Of a stretch of 64,000 nucleotides of DNA, positions 8,199-18,367 are shown in pieces. The notes below the pieces were generated by a model. It did no database searches. It was not told the origin of the DNA and worked only from the letters and a program-made list of their open reading frames with translations. A program made the position numbers and the translations under genes. The stretch comes from Planctomonas sp. JC2975 (GTDB taxonomy: Bacteria; Actinomycetota; Actinomycetes; Actinomycetales; Microbacteriaceae), in assembly GCF_012985205.1 (NCBI RefSeq), contig NZ_JABEKS010000001.1:1922001-1986000 (forward strand). Reading direction: 5' to 3'. Positions within the stretch are counted from its first letter, which is position 1; each line of letters starts with the position of its first letter.

Positions 8199-11100
8199 AT
8201 GGGCGACGTGCTCGAGCGCTTCTCCCCCGCCACGCGTGCGTGGTTCGAGGGGGCGTTCGACGCGCCCACGTCGGCACAGCTCGGCGCGTGGGACGCCATC
8301 TCCCGCGGCGACCACACGCTGGTCATCGCCCCGACGGGCTCTGGCAAGACACTCGCGTCCTTCCTCTGGGCCATCGACCGGCTGATGCACGCACACTGGA
8401 GCGCGGAGCAGAAGCCGTCTCTTGGCCCGGGCGCGACGCCGGAGCCGACCGCAGTCTCGGCGGTCGGTTCGCGAGACGAGTCCACCAACGCAACGGGCAC
8501 CCGGGTTCTGTACATCTCCCCGCTGAAGGCGCTGGGCGTGGACGTCGAGCGCAACCTGCGATCCCCGCTCGTCGGCATCACTCAGACGGCGAAGCGCCTC
8601 GGCGCCGAGCCGCCGCATGTCTCGGTCGGGGTTCGCAGCGGTGACACGCCGGCCTCTGAGCGCCGCACGTTGCTGACGCATCCGCCCGACATCCTGATCA
8701 CGACCCCCGAATCGCTCTTCCTCATGCTCACCTCGCAGGCCCGCGAGACGCTCGCCGATGTGCAGACAGTCATCGTCGACGAGGTCCATGCAGTGGCTGC
8801 GACCAAACGCGGCGCCCACCTCGCGGTGTCGCTCGAGCGTCTCGACGCTTTGCTCCCGAAGCCGGCCCAGCGCGTCGGGCTGTCGGCGACGGTCCGACCG
8901 CCGGAGGAAGTGGCGCGATTCCTTGGCGGACGCAATCCGGTCACGATCGTCTCGCCGCCGTCGCAGAAGCGGTTCGACCTCAGGGTGGTCGTGCCCGTCG
9001 AGGACATGAGCGCCGTGAGTCCGGCGGCGCACGAAGACGACCAGGCGCCGCAGGGCGGCTCGATCTGGCCGCACGTTGAAGAGGCGATCGTCGACCGGGT
9101 GCTGGAGCACAGGTCGTCGATCGTGTTCGCGAACTCACGACGTCTCGCGGAACGCCTCACGGCGCGCATGAACGAGATCTACCAGGAGCGCTTGGAGGAT
9201 ACCGCCGAGAACGTGCCAGGGCTGCCGCTGCGCGCACGCCGGGCGCCGGCCGAGCTGATGGGCGGATCCGGGCAGACCAAAGGGACTCGCCGCGGCAGCC
9301 GCTCGGAGGCGGATCCGTCTGCCCATTGGTCCAACGCCGCCATCATCGAGGAGCGCAGGCGCCCGAACGAGTGGACGGCGGGCAACGATGCCGACGACGA
9401 CTCCGGAATCTTGGCCCGCGCGCACCACGGATCCGTCAGCAAGGAGCAGCGGGCCGTCATCGAAGACGATCTGAAGAGCGGACGCCTGCGCTGCGTGGTC
9501 GCCACCAGCAGCCTCGAGCTTGGCATCGACATGGGCGAGGTGGATCTCGTCGTGCAAGTCGAGGCGCCGCCCTCCGTCGCGAGCGGGCTCCAGCGGGTCG
9601 GCCGCGCAGGACACCAGGTGGGCGAGGTGTCAAGGGGCGTCATGTTCCCGAAGCACCGCTCCGACCTCGTCAACTCGGCCGTGGCGAGCGAGCGCATGGT
9701 CGCCGGGCTCATCGAGGAGCTGAAGGTGCCGGCGAATCCGCTCGACATCCTGGCCCAGCAGACGGTGGCAGCGACTGCCCTCGACCCGCTCGACGTCGAC
9801 GGGTGGTTCGACATCGTGCGCCGCAGCGCACCGTTCGCCACGCTGCCGCGCAGCGCGTTCGACGCGACCCTCGACCTCATCTCGGGACGGTATCCGAGCG
9901 ACGAGTTCGCCGAGTTGCGTCCCCGCGTGGTCTGGGATCGCGACCGCGGCATCCTCACCGGGCGCCCCGGCGCGCAGCGTCTCGCGGTGACGAGCGGCGG
10001 CACGATCCCCGATCGCGGCCTGTTCGGCGTGTTCATGGTCGGGACGACCGACGAGACCAATCCGGCCAAGGGCGGACGCCGCGTCGGCGAGCTCGACGAG
10101 GAGATGGTCTACGAGTCGCGGGTGGGCGATGTCTTCGCACTCGGCGCGACCAGCTGGCGCATCCAGGAGATCACCCACGACCGGGTGCTCGTCTCGCCGG
10201 CGTTCGGCGAGCCCGGCCGGCTCCCGTTCTGGAAGGGCGACGGCATCGGCAGACCGGCCGAGCTCGGCGAGGCCGTCGGCGGGTTCGTGCGCGAGATCTC
10301 CTCCGCGAAGGAAGCGGATGCTCGTGCCCGCGCCGCCGACGCCGGTCTCGACGAGTTCGCCACCGGCAACCTCCTGGCCTACCTGGACGACCAGAAGAAG
10401 GCGACGAGACACCTGCCGACGGATCGCACGCTCGTCGCCGAACGATTCCGTGACGAGCTCGGCGACTGGCGCATCGTCTTGCATTCCCCGTACGGCATGC
10501 AAGTGCACGCGCCGTGGGCGCTCGCCGTGCAGGCGCGGATCCAGGAACGCCTGGGACTCGACGGATCCAGCATCGCGAGCGACGACGGCATCGTCGTCCG
10601 CATCCCCGACGCAGAGGCGGAGCCTCCGGGCGCCGACCTGTTCGTCTTCGAGGCCGACGAGCTGGAGCAGCTCGTCACGGAGGAGGTCGGCAGCTCAGCC
10701 CTCTTCGCCTCGCGATTCCGCGAGTGCGCTGCGAGAGCCCTGCTCTTGCCGAAGTACAACCCGGGCAAGAGGGCCCCGCTGTGGCAGCAGCGGCAGAAGT
10801 CGGCGCAGCTGCTGGATGTCGCGCGCAAGCATCCGCAGTTCCCGATCATCCTCGAGACCATGCGCGAATGCCTGCAGGACGTGTACGACCTGCCGTCGCT
10901 GAAACGGATCGCGACGCGGATCGCCGCGCGTGACATCCGCATCGTGGAAGTCGCCACCGAGGAGGCGTCGCCGTTCGCCCGGTCCCTGCTCTTCGGATAT
11001 GTCGCTTCGTTCATGTATGAGGGCGACACCCCGCTCGCCGAGCGGCGAGCCGCCGCGCTGTCCGTCGATGCTTCGCTGCTGTCCGAGCTCCTCGGACGCG

Positions 11101-13028
11101 CGGAGCTGCGCGAGCTGCTCGATCCGGCGGTCATCGAACGCGTCGAGCGCGAGGTGCAGCGGCTGACTCCTGAGCGCCGGATGTTCGGACTCGAGGGTGC
11201 AGCCGACCTGCTCCGCTTGCTCGGCCCGCTCGCAGTGGACGAGGTAGCCCAACGGTGGAGCGAGACGCGGTCGAGCGAGCCAGAACCGTCACCGGTCGAG
11301 GCCGCCGGCGCCGCTCTCGACGAACTCGTCGCCACCAAGCGCGCTCTCCGCGTGATCATCGCGGGCGCCGACCGGTACGCGGCCGTCGAGGACGCGGCCC
11401 GCCTGCGCGACGCGCTCGGCGTCCCCCTGCCCATCGGCGTTCCGACGGCGTTCGTCGAGCCGGTTGCCGATCCGCTCGGCGACCTGATCGGCCGTCACGC
11501 ACGCACGCACGGACCGTTCACGGTGGCGGATGCGGCGACCAGATTCGGCCTCGGTTCGGCCGTCGCGCACGACACGCTCCGCCGTCTCGCCCAGGACAGG
11601 CGGATCACGGAGGGCGAGTTCCGCCCCAACGCCGCAGGCACGGAGTGGTGCGACTCGGAGGTGCTGCGGCGCATCCGTCGCATGTCCCTCGCGGCGCTGC
11701 GGCACGAGGTCGAGCCGGTCGAGCCGAAGGCATTCGCTCGGTTCCTGCCCGACTGGCAACACGTCGGCGGGAGCTTGCGCGGGGTGGACGCCGTGGCATC
11801 CGTCGTCGAACAGCTCGCAGGTACGCGTATTCCCGCTTCTGCATGGGAGAGCCTGATTCTGCCGTCCCGAATAGCCGACTACCAGCCGGCGATGCTCGAC
11901 GAGCTGACCGCGAGCGGCGAAGTGCTGTGGAGCGGCAGCGGATCCCTGCCGGGGAACGACGGCTGGGTGAGCCTGCATCTGGCCGACAGCGCACCGCTGA
12001 CGATGATCGCGCCGCCGGAACACGCGGCCGACGAGTTGCAACGCGAGGTGCTGTCCGCGCTCGGTGCCGGCGGCGCATTCTTCTTCCGCCAGCTCTCGGA
12101 TGCCGTCGGCTCGCTCGACGACGACGCCCTCACGACGGCGCTCTGGGACCTCGTCTGGGCCGGACTCATCACGAACGACACGTTCGCGCCGCTGCGCGCC
12201 CTCACCGGCGGGCGCGGTGCGCACAAGCCGCAGCGAGCGACACCCAGAGCCAGGATGCGGATGCCGCGTTCCTATGCGCGCCCCACGGTCGTTGACGGGC
12301 TGCGCGCAGCATCCGCCCGCTCGGGTCCGCCCACCACGGCCGGCCGCTGGTCGATCCTGCCTCTGCCTCTCTCGAACGCCGAACCGGATGCAACGGTGCG
12401 CGCGAAAGCCGCGGCCGAAACCCTGCTCGACCGATACGGTGTCGTCACCCGCGGTTCCGTCATGGCCGAGAACCAGCCGGGCGGCTTCGCACTGGCCTAC
12501 CGCGTGCTCAGCGGATTCGAGGAGTCCGGCCGGGCACGCCGCGGATACTTCGTCGAGACCCTTGGCGCCGCCCAGTTCGCCACGAGTGCCACCGTCGATC
12601 GCCTGCGCACCTTCACCCTGGACTCCACGCTCGAGCCACCGCGAATGGCCGTCGCGTTGGCGGCCACCGACCCGGCGAATCCGTACGGAGCCGCGCTGCC
12701 CTGGCCGACGGCATCCGCTGCGGGCTCCGCGGTCTCGGCGACGGGGCACCGTCCGGGACGCAAGGCGGGCGCGATCGTCGTCATGGTCGACGGCGCGCTC
12801 GCGCTGTACGTGGAGCGCGGAGGCAAGACGACGCTGCTGTTCGACCACGATCCCGAGACGATGTGGCCTGCGACGCGCGCCCTCGCGGATGCGATCCATC
12901 GCGGCCGCATCTCGACGCTGACGATCGAGACCGTCGGCGGCACGTTTGTGCTGGGCACGCCGTTCGGCGAGGCGCTCGTGGCCGCGGGGTTCATGCCGAC
13001 TCCGCGCGGCTTGAGGCTCCGCTCGTGA
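8199..13028 (+). CDS. lhr: ATP-dependent helicase Lhr
   Basis: The 1609-residue protein is a superfamily 2 helicase of the Lhr type, a 3'-to-5' DNA and RNA-DNA translocase linked to DNA repair. The first RecA domain has Walker A APTGSGKT (residues 44-51), the DEVH box (VDEVHAVA, about residue 194) and SATV. The second has TSSLELGIDMGEVDLVVQ and QRVGRAGH (about 465-472). A winged-helix/bridge region and a long C-terminal domain follow, as in bacterial Lhr-core-plus-CTD proteins. ATG 8199 gives the normal N-terminus. It is followed by a Fpg/Nei glycosylase gene, a common pairing that supports a repair role. Confidence 0.95.
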   Translation: MGDVLERFSPATRAWFEGAFDAPTSAQLGAWDAISRGDHTLVIAPTGSGKTLASFLWAIDRLMHAHWSAEQKPSLGPGATPEPTAVSAVGSRDESTNATGTRVLYISPLKALGVDVERNLRSPLVGITQTAKRLGAEPPHVSVGVRSGDTPASERRTLLTHPPDILITTPESLFLMLTSQARETLADVQTVIVDEVHAVAATKRGAHLAVSLERLDALLPKPAQRVGLSATVRPPEEVARFLGGRNPVTIVSPPSQKRFDLRVVVPVEDMSAVSPAAHEDDQAPQGGSIWPHVEEAIVDRVLEHRSSIVFANSRRLAERLTARMNEIYQERLEDTAENVPGLPLRARRAPAELMGGSGQTKGTRRGSRSEADPSAHWSNAAIIEERRRPNEWTAGNDADDDSGILARAHHGSVSKEQRAVIEDDLKSGRLRCVVATSSLELGIDMGEVDLVVQVEAPPSVASGLQRVGRAGHQVGEVSRGVMFPKHRSDLVNSAVASERMVAGLIEELKVPANPLDILAQQTVAATALDPLDVDGWFDIVRRSAPFATLPRSAFDATLDLISGRYPSDEFAELRPRVVWDRDRGILTGRPGAQRLAVTSGGTIPDRGLFGVFMVGTTDETNPAKGGRRVGELDEEMVYESRVGDVFALGATSWRIQEITHDRVLVSPAFGEPGRLPFWKGDGIGRPAELGEAVGGFVREISSAKEADARARAADAGLDEFATGNLLAYLDDQKKATRHLPTDRTLVAERFRDELGDWRIVLHSPYGMQVHAPWALAVQARIQERLGLDGSSIASDDGIVVRIPDAEAEPPGADLFVFEADELEQLVTEEVGSSALFASRFRECAARALLLPKYNPGKRAPLWQQRQKSAQLLDVARKHPQFPIILETMRECLQDVYDLPSLKRIATRIAARDIRIVEVATEEASPFARSLLFGYVASFMYEGDTPLAERRAAALSVDASLLSELLGRAELRELLDPAVIERVEREVQRLTPERRMFGLEGAADLLRLLGPLAVDEVAQRWSETRSSEPEPSPVEAAGAALDELVATKRALRVIIAGADRYAAVEDAARLRDALGVPLPIGVPTAFVEPVADPLGDLIGRHARTHGPFTVADAATRFGLGSAVAHDTLRRLAQDRRITEGEFRPNAAGTEWCDSEVLRRIRRMSLAALRHEVEPVEPKAFARFLPDWQHVGGSLRGVDAVASVVEQLAGTRIPASAWESLILPSRIADYQPAMLDELTASGEVLWSGSGSLPGNDGWVSLHLADSAPLTMIAPPEHAADELQREVLSALGAGGAFFFRQLSDAVGSLDDDALTTALWDLVWAGLITNDTFAPLRALTGGRGAHKPQRATPRARMRMPRSYARPTVVDGLRAASARSGPPTTAGRWSILPLPLSNAEPDATVRAKAAAETLLDRYGVVTRGSVMAENQPGGFALAYRVLSGFEESGRARRGYFVETLGAAQFATSATVDRLRTFTLDSTLEPPRMAVALAATDPANPYGAALPWPTASAAGSAVSATGHRPGRKAGAIVVMVDGALALYVERGGKTTLLFDHDPETMWPATRALADAIHRGRISTLTIETVGGTFVLGTPFGEALVAAGFMPTPRGLRLRS

Positions 13029-13148
13029 TGCGCGCCACCTCGGTGCACATGACATCCGCCCGAGAACATGCCGATCGGGCATGTATTCGGCAGGGGAGCG
13101 CGACCTGTCATGTTGGCGGACTCGGAACAGCCGACGAGGGTCCTCCAA

Positions 13149-13925
13149 ATGCCTGAAGGGGATACCGTCTACCGCCAGGCACGCATGCTGAACGACGTGC
13201 TCGCCGGGCGGGTCCTGACGCACTGCGACCTGCGTGTGCCCGCCTTCGCAACACTCGACCTCACCGGCCAGCAGGTGCACGAGGTGGCCAGCCGCGGCAA
13301 GCACATCCTGATGCGGATCGGCATGAGCACCATCCACAGTCACCTGAAGATGGAGGGCGAGTGGCGCGTCTACTCGCCAGGGCAGCCGTGGCGGCGTCCG
13401 GCGTTCCAGGCGCGTGCCGTGCTCGCGACCGCGGAATCCCAGGTCGTCGGATTCGAGCTCGGCGTGCTGGAGGTTCTGCCGACCGCGCGCGAAGCGGATG
13501 CCGTCGGCCACCTCGGTCCCGACCTCCTCGGCCCCGATTGGGACGAGCGGGAGGCGGTGCGGCGCATCGGCGAGCATCCGGATGTTCCCATCGCCGTCGC
13601 TCTCCTCGACCAGCGCAACCTCGCCGGGCTCGGCAACGAGTACGTGGGCGAGCTCTGCTTCGTGCGAGGGATGCTCCCCACCCGGCTCGTTCGCGACGCG
13701 GATGTCGCAAGGGCCGTCACGCTCGCGCACCGCATGATCGTGGCCAACAAGGATCGCGCCATCCGCTCCACGACGGGCGAAACGCGCAGAGGCCGAACGT
13801 CGTACGTGCACCGTCGCGAAGGGATGCCATGTCGCCGTTGCGGCACGCTCATCCGCCGCCTGCAACTCGGCCGCACCGAACTGGAGCTGCGCGACACCTG
13901 GTACTGCCCGGTCTGCCAGACCTGA
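13149..13925 (+). CDS. nei: Fpg/Nei-family DNA glycosylase (endonuclease VIII-like)
   Basis: The 258-residue bifunctional glycosylase/AP lyase begins MPEGDTVYR, giving the catalytic Pro2 and Glu3 after Met removal, which fixes the start at ATG 13149. The helix-two-turn-helix region includes LLDQRNLAGLGNEYVGELCF. The C-terminus is a zinc finger, CRRCGTLIRRLQLGRTELELRDTWYCPVCQ (in two Cys pairs), where the family inserts an Arg into the DNA. It excises oxidised bases, and the EGDTVYR start favours Nei over Fpg. It sits 120 nt downstream of lhr on the same strand. Confidence 0.92.
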   Translation: MPEGDTVYRQARMLNDVLAGRVLTHCDLRVPAFATLDLTGQQVHEVASRGKHILMRIGMSTIHSHLKMEGEWRVYSPGQPWRRPAFQARAVLATAESQVVGFELGVLEVLPTAREADAVGHLGPDLLGPDWDEREAVRRIGEHPDVPIAVALLDQRNLAGLGNEYVGELCFVRGMLPTRLVRDADVARAVTLAHRMIVANKDRAIRSTTGETRRGRTSYVHRREGMPCRRCGTLIRRLQLGRTELELRDTWYCPVCQT

Positions 13926-13927
13926 GA

Positions 13928-13971
13928 CAGGTCGGCCGCGCGTCGCCGAAACGTGACGCGCGGCCGACCTG
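13928..13971. terminator. Strong hairpin between convergent nei and htrA-like genes
   Basis: Perfect 17-bp inverted arms at 13928-13944 and 13955-13971 enclose a 10-nt loop, starting three bases after the nei stop. It lacks a clear T-run. In high-GC actinobacteria such hairpins often end transcription from both sides, so it probably serves nei (+) and the protease gene (-). Confidence 0.75.
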
Positions 13972-13999
13972 CACCGCTGGACCGCGAACGCTGCCTGCC

Positions 14000-15247
14000 C
14001 TACGCCGCCGGTCCTGAGGCGAGCTTCACCGAAGCGGTGTGCGACATGCCGGCCGAGTCGGTCCAGGTGACGGAGACGGAGTCGCCAGGGTGGAACTGGG
14101 CGAGGGTCGTCGTCAGGTCGCTCGAGGATCCGATCGCCGTGCCGTTCACCGCCGTGATCGTGTCGCCGGCCACGATCCCTGCAGACGCCGCAGGACCGCC
14201 GTCGATGACACCACCGATCGCAGCGCCGGCCTGGGAGGTCGTGCTGCCCTGCGATCCGGAGTAGCCCTGTCCACCGAGGTAGCCCTGGCCGCCCTGATCT
14301 CCCTGCGAGCCGGAGTAGCCGTAGTCGGAGGAGTCGGATGCGACCTCCACGCCCAGGAACGCCGGCAGCCCGATGGTGATCGTCGAGCTGGCCCGGCCGG
14401 ACTCGATCTGCTTCGCGATGTCGAGTGCGTTCCCGATCGGGATGGCGTAGCCGTCGGACACCGACGAGCTCGCCGAAGCCGCCGTGTCGATGCCGATGAC
14501 CTCGCCCTGCGCGTCGAGGAGCGGACCACCCGAATCGCCGGCCTGGATGCCGGCATCCGTCTCGATGAGACCGGTCAGCGATTCGGATGCCACGACCCCC
14601 TCGGCCTGCGTCGTGATCGACTTGTCCGTGCCCGTCACTGTGCCGTCCGCCGCGGTGAGCGTACCGGTTCCGCCGGCATTGCCGACCGCCGTCACGTCGT
14701 CGCCGACCGACACGGATCCGTTGTCGAGCGTTGCTGTCGCAAGGCCCGATGCGCCGCTCAGCTGCAGCACGGCGACGTCGTCAGTGGCATCCGTTCCCAC
14801 CACGCTCGCGGTGTAGGTCTTGCCGGTGGAGACGACAGTGACGGAGATGCTCGTCGAGCCGTCCACCACGTGGTTGTTGGTGAGGATCTCACCCGAGCTC
14901 GTCAGCACGATGCCTGTGCCCGCGGCTTCGGATCCCTCGTACGAGAGCGTCGTGTCGATGACGACGACACCCTTCGACTGGGCGTTCGTCGCCGATGACG
15001 AGCTGCCCGAACCCGAGCTCTGGCCGCCGTCGCCCTGACTGCCGCCGCCGTTGCCGCCCCAGCCGTTGCCGCTGTATCCGGCACGCTCCGCGCCGGACTG
15101 GGTCGCCGCCGATTTCGCGAAGGCGGATGCGATGTCGACGACGGTCACCGCAGTGGCCGCCGTGCCCGCCATGGCGAACACTGCGGATGCCGCAACGCCG
15201 GCTGTGATCCAGCCGATCGTGCGGCGCTTGATCGTGTCGTTGTTCAT
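14000..15247 (-). CDS. HtrA/DegP-like serine protease, membrane-anchored, with PDZ domain
   Basis: The 415-residue protein has one N-terminal membrane helix (about residues 10-33) after a short KRR-positive start, then a Gly/Ser-rich linker. The trypsin-like domain shows the His in TNNHVVDG, the Asp in DATDDVAVLQL and the Ser in AGDSGGPL. A low-complexity GYSGSQG/GYLGGQG repeat joins it to a C-terminal PDZ domain (GGPAASAGIVAGDTITAVNG). It should act outside the membrane in envelope protein quality control. ATG 15247 gives the short cytoplasmic start; the upstream in-frame extension looks non-coding. Confidence 0.92.
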   Translation of the reverse strand: MNNDTIKRRTIGWITAGVAASAVFAMAGTAATAVTVVDIASAFAKSAATQSGAERAGYSGNGWGGNGGGSQGDGGQSSGSGSSSSATNAQSKGVVVIDTTLSYEGSEAAGTGIVLTSSGEILTNNHVVDGSTSISVTVVSTGKTYTASVVGTDATDDVAVLQLSGASGLATATLDNGSVSVGDDVTAVGNAGGTGTLTAADGTVTGTDKSITTQAEGVVASESLTGLIETDAGIQAGDSGGPLLDAQGEVIGIDTAASASSSVSDGYAIPIGNALDIAKQIESGRASSTITIGLPAFLGVEVASDSSDYGYSGSQGDQGGQGYLGGQGYSGSQGSTTSQAGAAIGGVIDGGPAASAGIVAGDTITAVNGTAIGSSSDLTTTLAQFHPGDSVSVTWTDSAGMSHTASVKLASGPAA

Positions 15248-15370
15248 GAGTCCTACGTCCATTCCGGGTCGGTGACCACGAGAGTCGATGACCGCGTCGG
15301 GTCGATGTCCCGTCTCGATCGATGACCCCAGTGCACCTCGCGGTCTCGCGAAAGCTCTTTGTCTGCTCCA

Positions 15371-15412
15371 TGCAATTCCTATGAACGGTGGATGTCCGCT
15401 CTGCAATTCCTA
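15371..15412. promoter_or_regulatory. Direct repeat TGCAATTCCTA upstream of the protease gene
   Basis: Two copies of TGCAATTCCTA at 15371-15381 and 15402-15412 are 31 bp apart (three helical turns), in the divergent intergenic region between the HtrA-like gene and the dehydratase operon. The phase suggests a pair of regulator binding sites, though the regulator is unknown. The rest of the 15248-15619 gap holds a 21-bp palindrome and no credible ORF. Confidence 0.4.
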
Positions 15413-15447
15413 AGGCTTTCCCATGCTTTTATCCAGCCTCAGAAGGT

Positions 15448-15468
15448 GTGGACCGCGTCGCGGTCCAC
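15448..15468. promoter_or_regulatory. Perfect palindrome, candidate operator of the pentose-acid operon
   Basis: Arms GTGGACCGCG and CGCGGTCCAC flank one central base, giving a perfect 21-bp palindrome about 150 bp upstream of the dehydratase start. Sugar-acid operons are commonly controlled by GntR or LacI-type dimers that bind such sites. No regulator gene is adjacent, so the link is inference. Confidence 0.45.
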
Positions 15469-15619
15469 CTGAATTGCGCGAAGTGCGAACAAATTGGGCA
15501 GACTGGAGTGCGATGCCGTCGCGGACTTCCACCCGCATCGGCACCACGTGCTCATGCAGGTGCACGAGCATGGGCATGAGTACCGCCATGAACCACGACT
15601 CGAGCAAAGGAGCCCGTGA

Positions 15620-17335
15620 ATGACCCTGCGCAGCCAGGACTGGTACGGCGGCGAGGGCCGCGATCCCTACATCCATCGCGCGTGGATGCGGCGCGGCATT
15701 CCCGCGGACGCCTTCGACGGCAAACGTCCGCAGATCGCCATCGCGAACACGGCAGGCGACCTGGTGCCGTGCAACATGCACCTGAACGAGGTCGCGCAGT
15801 ACGTCAAGAACGGTGTGTACGAGGCGGGTGGCATCCCGCTCGAGATCCCGGTGATGGGCCTCGGAGAGACCCTCGTGAAGCCGACGGCCATGCTCTGGCG
15901 CAACCTCGCCGCGATGCAGGTCGAGGAGATGCTGCGCGCGAATCCGGTGGATGCCGTCGTGCTGCTCGGCGGGTGCGACAAGACGATCCCGGCGCTGCTG
16001 ATGGGGGCAGCATCCGTCGACATCCCCGCCGTCGTCGTTCCTGGCGGCCCCATGCTCAACGGGCATTTCCGCGGTGAGCTCATGGGCTGCGGCACCGGCG
16101 TGTGGCAACTCAGCGAGGAGGTGCGCGCCGGCACGCTCAGCGAGGCCGAGTTCGAGAGGTCCGAGACCTCGATGATCCGCTCTAAGGGTCACTGCAACAC
16201 CATGGGCACCGCATCGACCATGGGCATCATGGCCGAGGCGCTCGGCATGACCATCCCCGGCCTGGCCGGCACTCCCGCCGCGGATGCGCGCCTCCTCGAG
16301 GCTTCCCACGCCACGGGTCGTCTCGCGGTCGAGCTCGTGGCGGAGCAGCGCACCATCTCGAAGGTGATCACGAAGGAGTCGTTCCACAACGCGATCGTCG
16401 CGCTGGCCGCGATCGGCGGATCGACCAACGCCGTCGTCCACCTGCTCGCGATCGCCGGCCGACTCGGCATCGACCTCACACTCGACGACTTCGACCGCAT
16501 CGGTGCGAACGTCCCGCTGCTCGTCAACCTGCAGCCTGCCGGCGAGTACCTCATGGAGGACCTGTTCCGCGCTGGCGGCGTGCTCGCCGTGTTCGACCAG
16601 GTGAAGGACCTCTTCGATCCCGCCGCGCAGACCGTGATGGGTGCGCCGCTGACCGACTTCCTCGGCGACCATCCGGTGTGGGATCGCGACGTGATCTCGC
16701 TGCGCGAGGATCCGCTGCAGGACGACGCCGGCATCGCCGTGCTCCGCGGCAACCTGGCAACGCGCGGTGCCATCATCAAGCCGGCCGCGGCATCCCCCGG
16801 GCTCCTCGTGCATCGTGGCAAAGCCGTCGTGTTCGATTCGATCGAGGACTTCCACGCGCGCATCGACGATCCCGATCTCGACGTCGACGTCGACTCCGTC
16901 CTCGTGCTGCGCGGATGCGGACCCAAGGGGTATCCGGGCATGCCCGAGGTGGCCAACCTGCCGCTGCCCCCGAAGCTGCTCAAGCAGGGCGTGCGCGACA
17001 TGGTGCGCGTCTGCGACGGACGGATGTCGGGCACGGCGTACGGGACCGTCGTGCTGCACGTCGCCCCCGAGGCCGCGGCCGGCGGCAACCTCGCCCTCGT
17101 GCGCGACGGCGACATCATCTCGCTCGACGTGCCGAACCGTCGCATCGAGGTGGAAGTGAGCGACGAGGAACTCGCCGCACGCAAGCCGCCGTTCCGCGAG
17201 ACCGGGTCGTTCGCAAGCGCCGACCGAGGCTGGCAGAAGCTCTACATCGACCATGTTCAGGGTGCGGACACCGGGGCCGACCTCGACTTCCTCACCGGAT
17301 CCAGCGGCGCAACGGTGACCAGGGAGTCCCATTGA
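15620..17335 (+). CDS. IlvD/Edd-family sugar-acid dehydratase (pentonate dehydratase-like)
   Basis: The 571-residue iron-sulfur dehydratase shows the family blocks [29 protein letters not shown] and [16 protein letters not shown], with Cys in the expected cluster-binding positions ([22 protein letters not shown]). The N-terminus [18 protein letters not shown] resembles L-arabonate/D-xylonate dehydratases more than branched-chain IlvD. It would convert a pentonate to 2-keto-3-deoxypentonate. An AAAGGAG ribosome binding site precedes ATG 15620. The two genes after it fit the next two steps of the Weimberg pathway, which is the main reason for preferring a pentonate substrate. Confidence 0.88.
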   Translation: MTLRSQDWYGGEGRDPYIHRAWMRRGIPADAFDGKRPQIAIANTAGDLVPCNMHLNEVAQYVKNGVYEAGGIPLEIPVMGLGETLVKPTAMLWRNLAAMQVEEMLRANPVDAVVLLGGCDKTIPALLMGAASVDIPAVVVPGGPMLNGHFRGELMGCGTGVWQLSEEVRAGTLSEAEFERSETSMIRSKGHCNTMGTASTMGIMAEALGMTIPGLAGTPAADARLLEASHATGRLAVELVAEQRTISKVITKESFHNAIVALAAIGGSTNAVVHLLAIAGRLGIDLTLDDFDRIGANVPLLVNLQPAGEYLMEDLFRAGGVLAVFDQVKDLFDPAAQTVMGAPLTDFLGDHPVWDRDVISLREDPLQDDAGIAVLRGNLATRGAIIKPAAASPGLLVHRGKAVVFDSIEDFHARIDDPDLDVDVDSVLVLRGCGPKGYPGMPEVANLPLPPKLLKQGVRDMVRVCDGRMSGTAYGTVVLHVAPEAAAGGNLALVRDGDIISLDVPNRRIEVEVSDEELAARKPPFRETGSFASADRGWQKLYIDHVQGADTGADLDFLTGSSGATVTRESH

Positions 17336-17375
17336 GCGCCCACCGAACGAAAGAGGCAGAAAAAGGGATCACATC

Positions 17376-18257
17376 GTGAACGACACCAAGCACGACGACA
17401 CGAACCGTGCGCCACTCGGGCTCGCCCGCGTGCGCTTCGACGGCGAGGTGCTCTGGGCCGTCCGGTCCGGAGACGTGTACTCGCCGCTCGGTGCGGCGCT
17501 CGCCGAGCTGCTGCGGCTGCCGAGGGACGAAGCGCGGGGTCTCATCGAGAAGGCGCGTGTGGATGCGGCGACCACGGGCATCCGCGTCGATGCCGTGCTC
17601 GCACCGGTCGACCCGGAGCACGAGGTGTGGGCGGCAGGCGTCACGTATCTGCGCAGCCGCGACGGACGCATCGAGGAAGCGACGGATGGCTCGCCATACG
17701 ACCGCGTCTACGTCGCCAAGCGCCCCGAGCTGTTCTTCAAGGCAACGGGCAGACGCGTCGTGGGACCCGGTGAGCCGGTCGGCGTGCGCGCGGACTCCGG
17801 ATGGGATGTGCCGGAGCCCGAGCTCGGGGTCGTCCTCGACGCCGCAGGCGACGTCTTCGGCTTCGTGCCCGGCAACGACGTCAGCAGCCGCTCTATCGAG
17901 GGCGAGAACCTGCTCTACCTGCCGCAGGCCAAGGTCTACACGGCCTCCTGTGCCCTCGGCCCCGAGATCGTTCCCGCCTGGCTCGCTGCGCCGCCGTTCG
18001 GCATCGCGCTGACCATCGAGCGCGAGGGCGTCACGGTGTTCGAGGGCACGACATCGACGGAAACGATGGCCCGCACGCTTCCCGATCTCGCGGACTGGCT
18101 GTTCCGCGGCCTCGACTTTCCAGACGGCACGGTCGTGCTGACCGGAACGGGCATCGTTCCGGGAGCGGACTTCACGCTCATGCCAGGCGATGTCGTGAGG
18201 ATCGGCATCGACGGCATCGGAACGCTCGCCAACCCGGTCATCAAGGTCGGTCGCTGA
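17376..18257 (+). CDS. FAH-family protein, probable 2-keto-3-deoxypentonate dehydratase
   Basis: The 293-residue fumarylacetoacetate-hydrolase-fold protein shows [12 protein letters not shown] (metal-binding Glu pair), [25 protein letters not shown] and the C-terminal [29 protein letters not shown]. In Caulobacter XylX and related enzymes this fold dehydrates 2-keto-3-deoxy-D-xylonate to alpha-ketoglutarate semialdehyde. The flanking genes (dehydratase, KGSA dehydrogenase) point to the same role here. A generic FAH hydrolase is the alternative. GTG 17376 follows an AAAAAGGGA ribosome binding site, 40 nt after the upstream gene, so the two are one operon. Confidence 0.82.
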   Translation: MNDTKHDDTNRAPLGLARVRFDGEVLWAVRSGDVYSPLGAALAELLRLPRDEARGLIEKARVDAATTGIRVDAVLAPVDPEHEVWAAGVTYLRSRDGRIEEATDGSPYDRVYVAKRPELFFKATGRRVVGPGEPVGVRADSGWDVPEPELGVVLDAAGDVFGFVPGNDVSSRSIEGENLLYLPQAKVYTASCALGPEIVPAWLAAPPFGIALTIEREGVTVFEGTTSTETMARTLPDLADWLFRGLDFPDGTVVLTGTGIVPGADFTLMPGDVVRIGIDGIGTLANPVIKVGR

Positions 18258-18300
18258 GCCCGGCTGGACAACCAGCAGGGCAGATGCGAGAGAATGGCCA

Positions 18301-18312
18301 GGAAACGTTTTC
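18301..18312. promoter_or_regulatory. LacI-type operator-like site
   Basis: GGAAACGTTTTC is an almost perfect palindrome centred on AACGTT, the pattern typical of LacI-family operators. It lies in the 110-nt gap before the semialdehyde dehydrogenase gene and may mark a second, sugar-controlled promoter inside the operon. No LacI-type gene is in the window. Confidence 0.45.
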
Positions 18313-18367
18313 TCAGTGGCGCTCAGACACGCCATGGACCCGTGACGAACCCTCAGAAGGAGACCCG

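Noticed and set aside
11289-13865. 858-codon frame opposite lhr and nei
   Set aside because: Antisense shadow of two clear repair genes, with biased composition and no recognisable domain.
14251-14330. GYSGSQG-type repeat in the HtrA-like gene as a separate element
   Set aside because: It is an in-frame Gly/Ser linker between the protease and PDZ domains, common in such proteins.
15410-17332. 640-codon frame opposite the sugar-acid dehydratase
   Set aside because: The sense strand encodes a complete IlvD/Edd enzyme with a good ribosome binding site; the antisense product lacks features.
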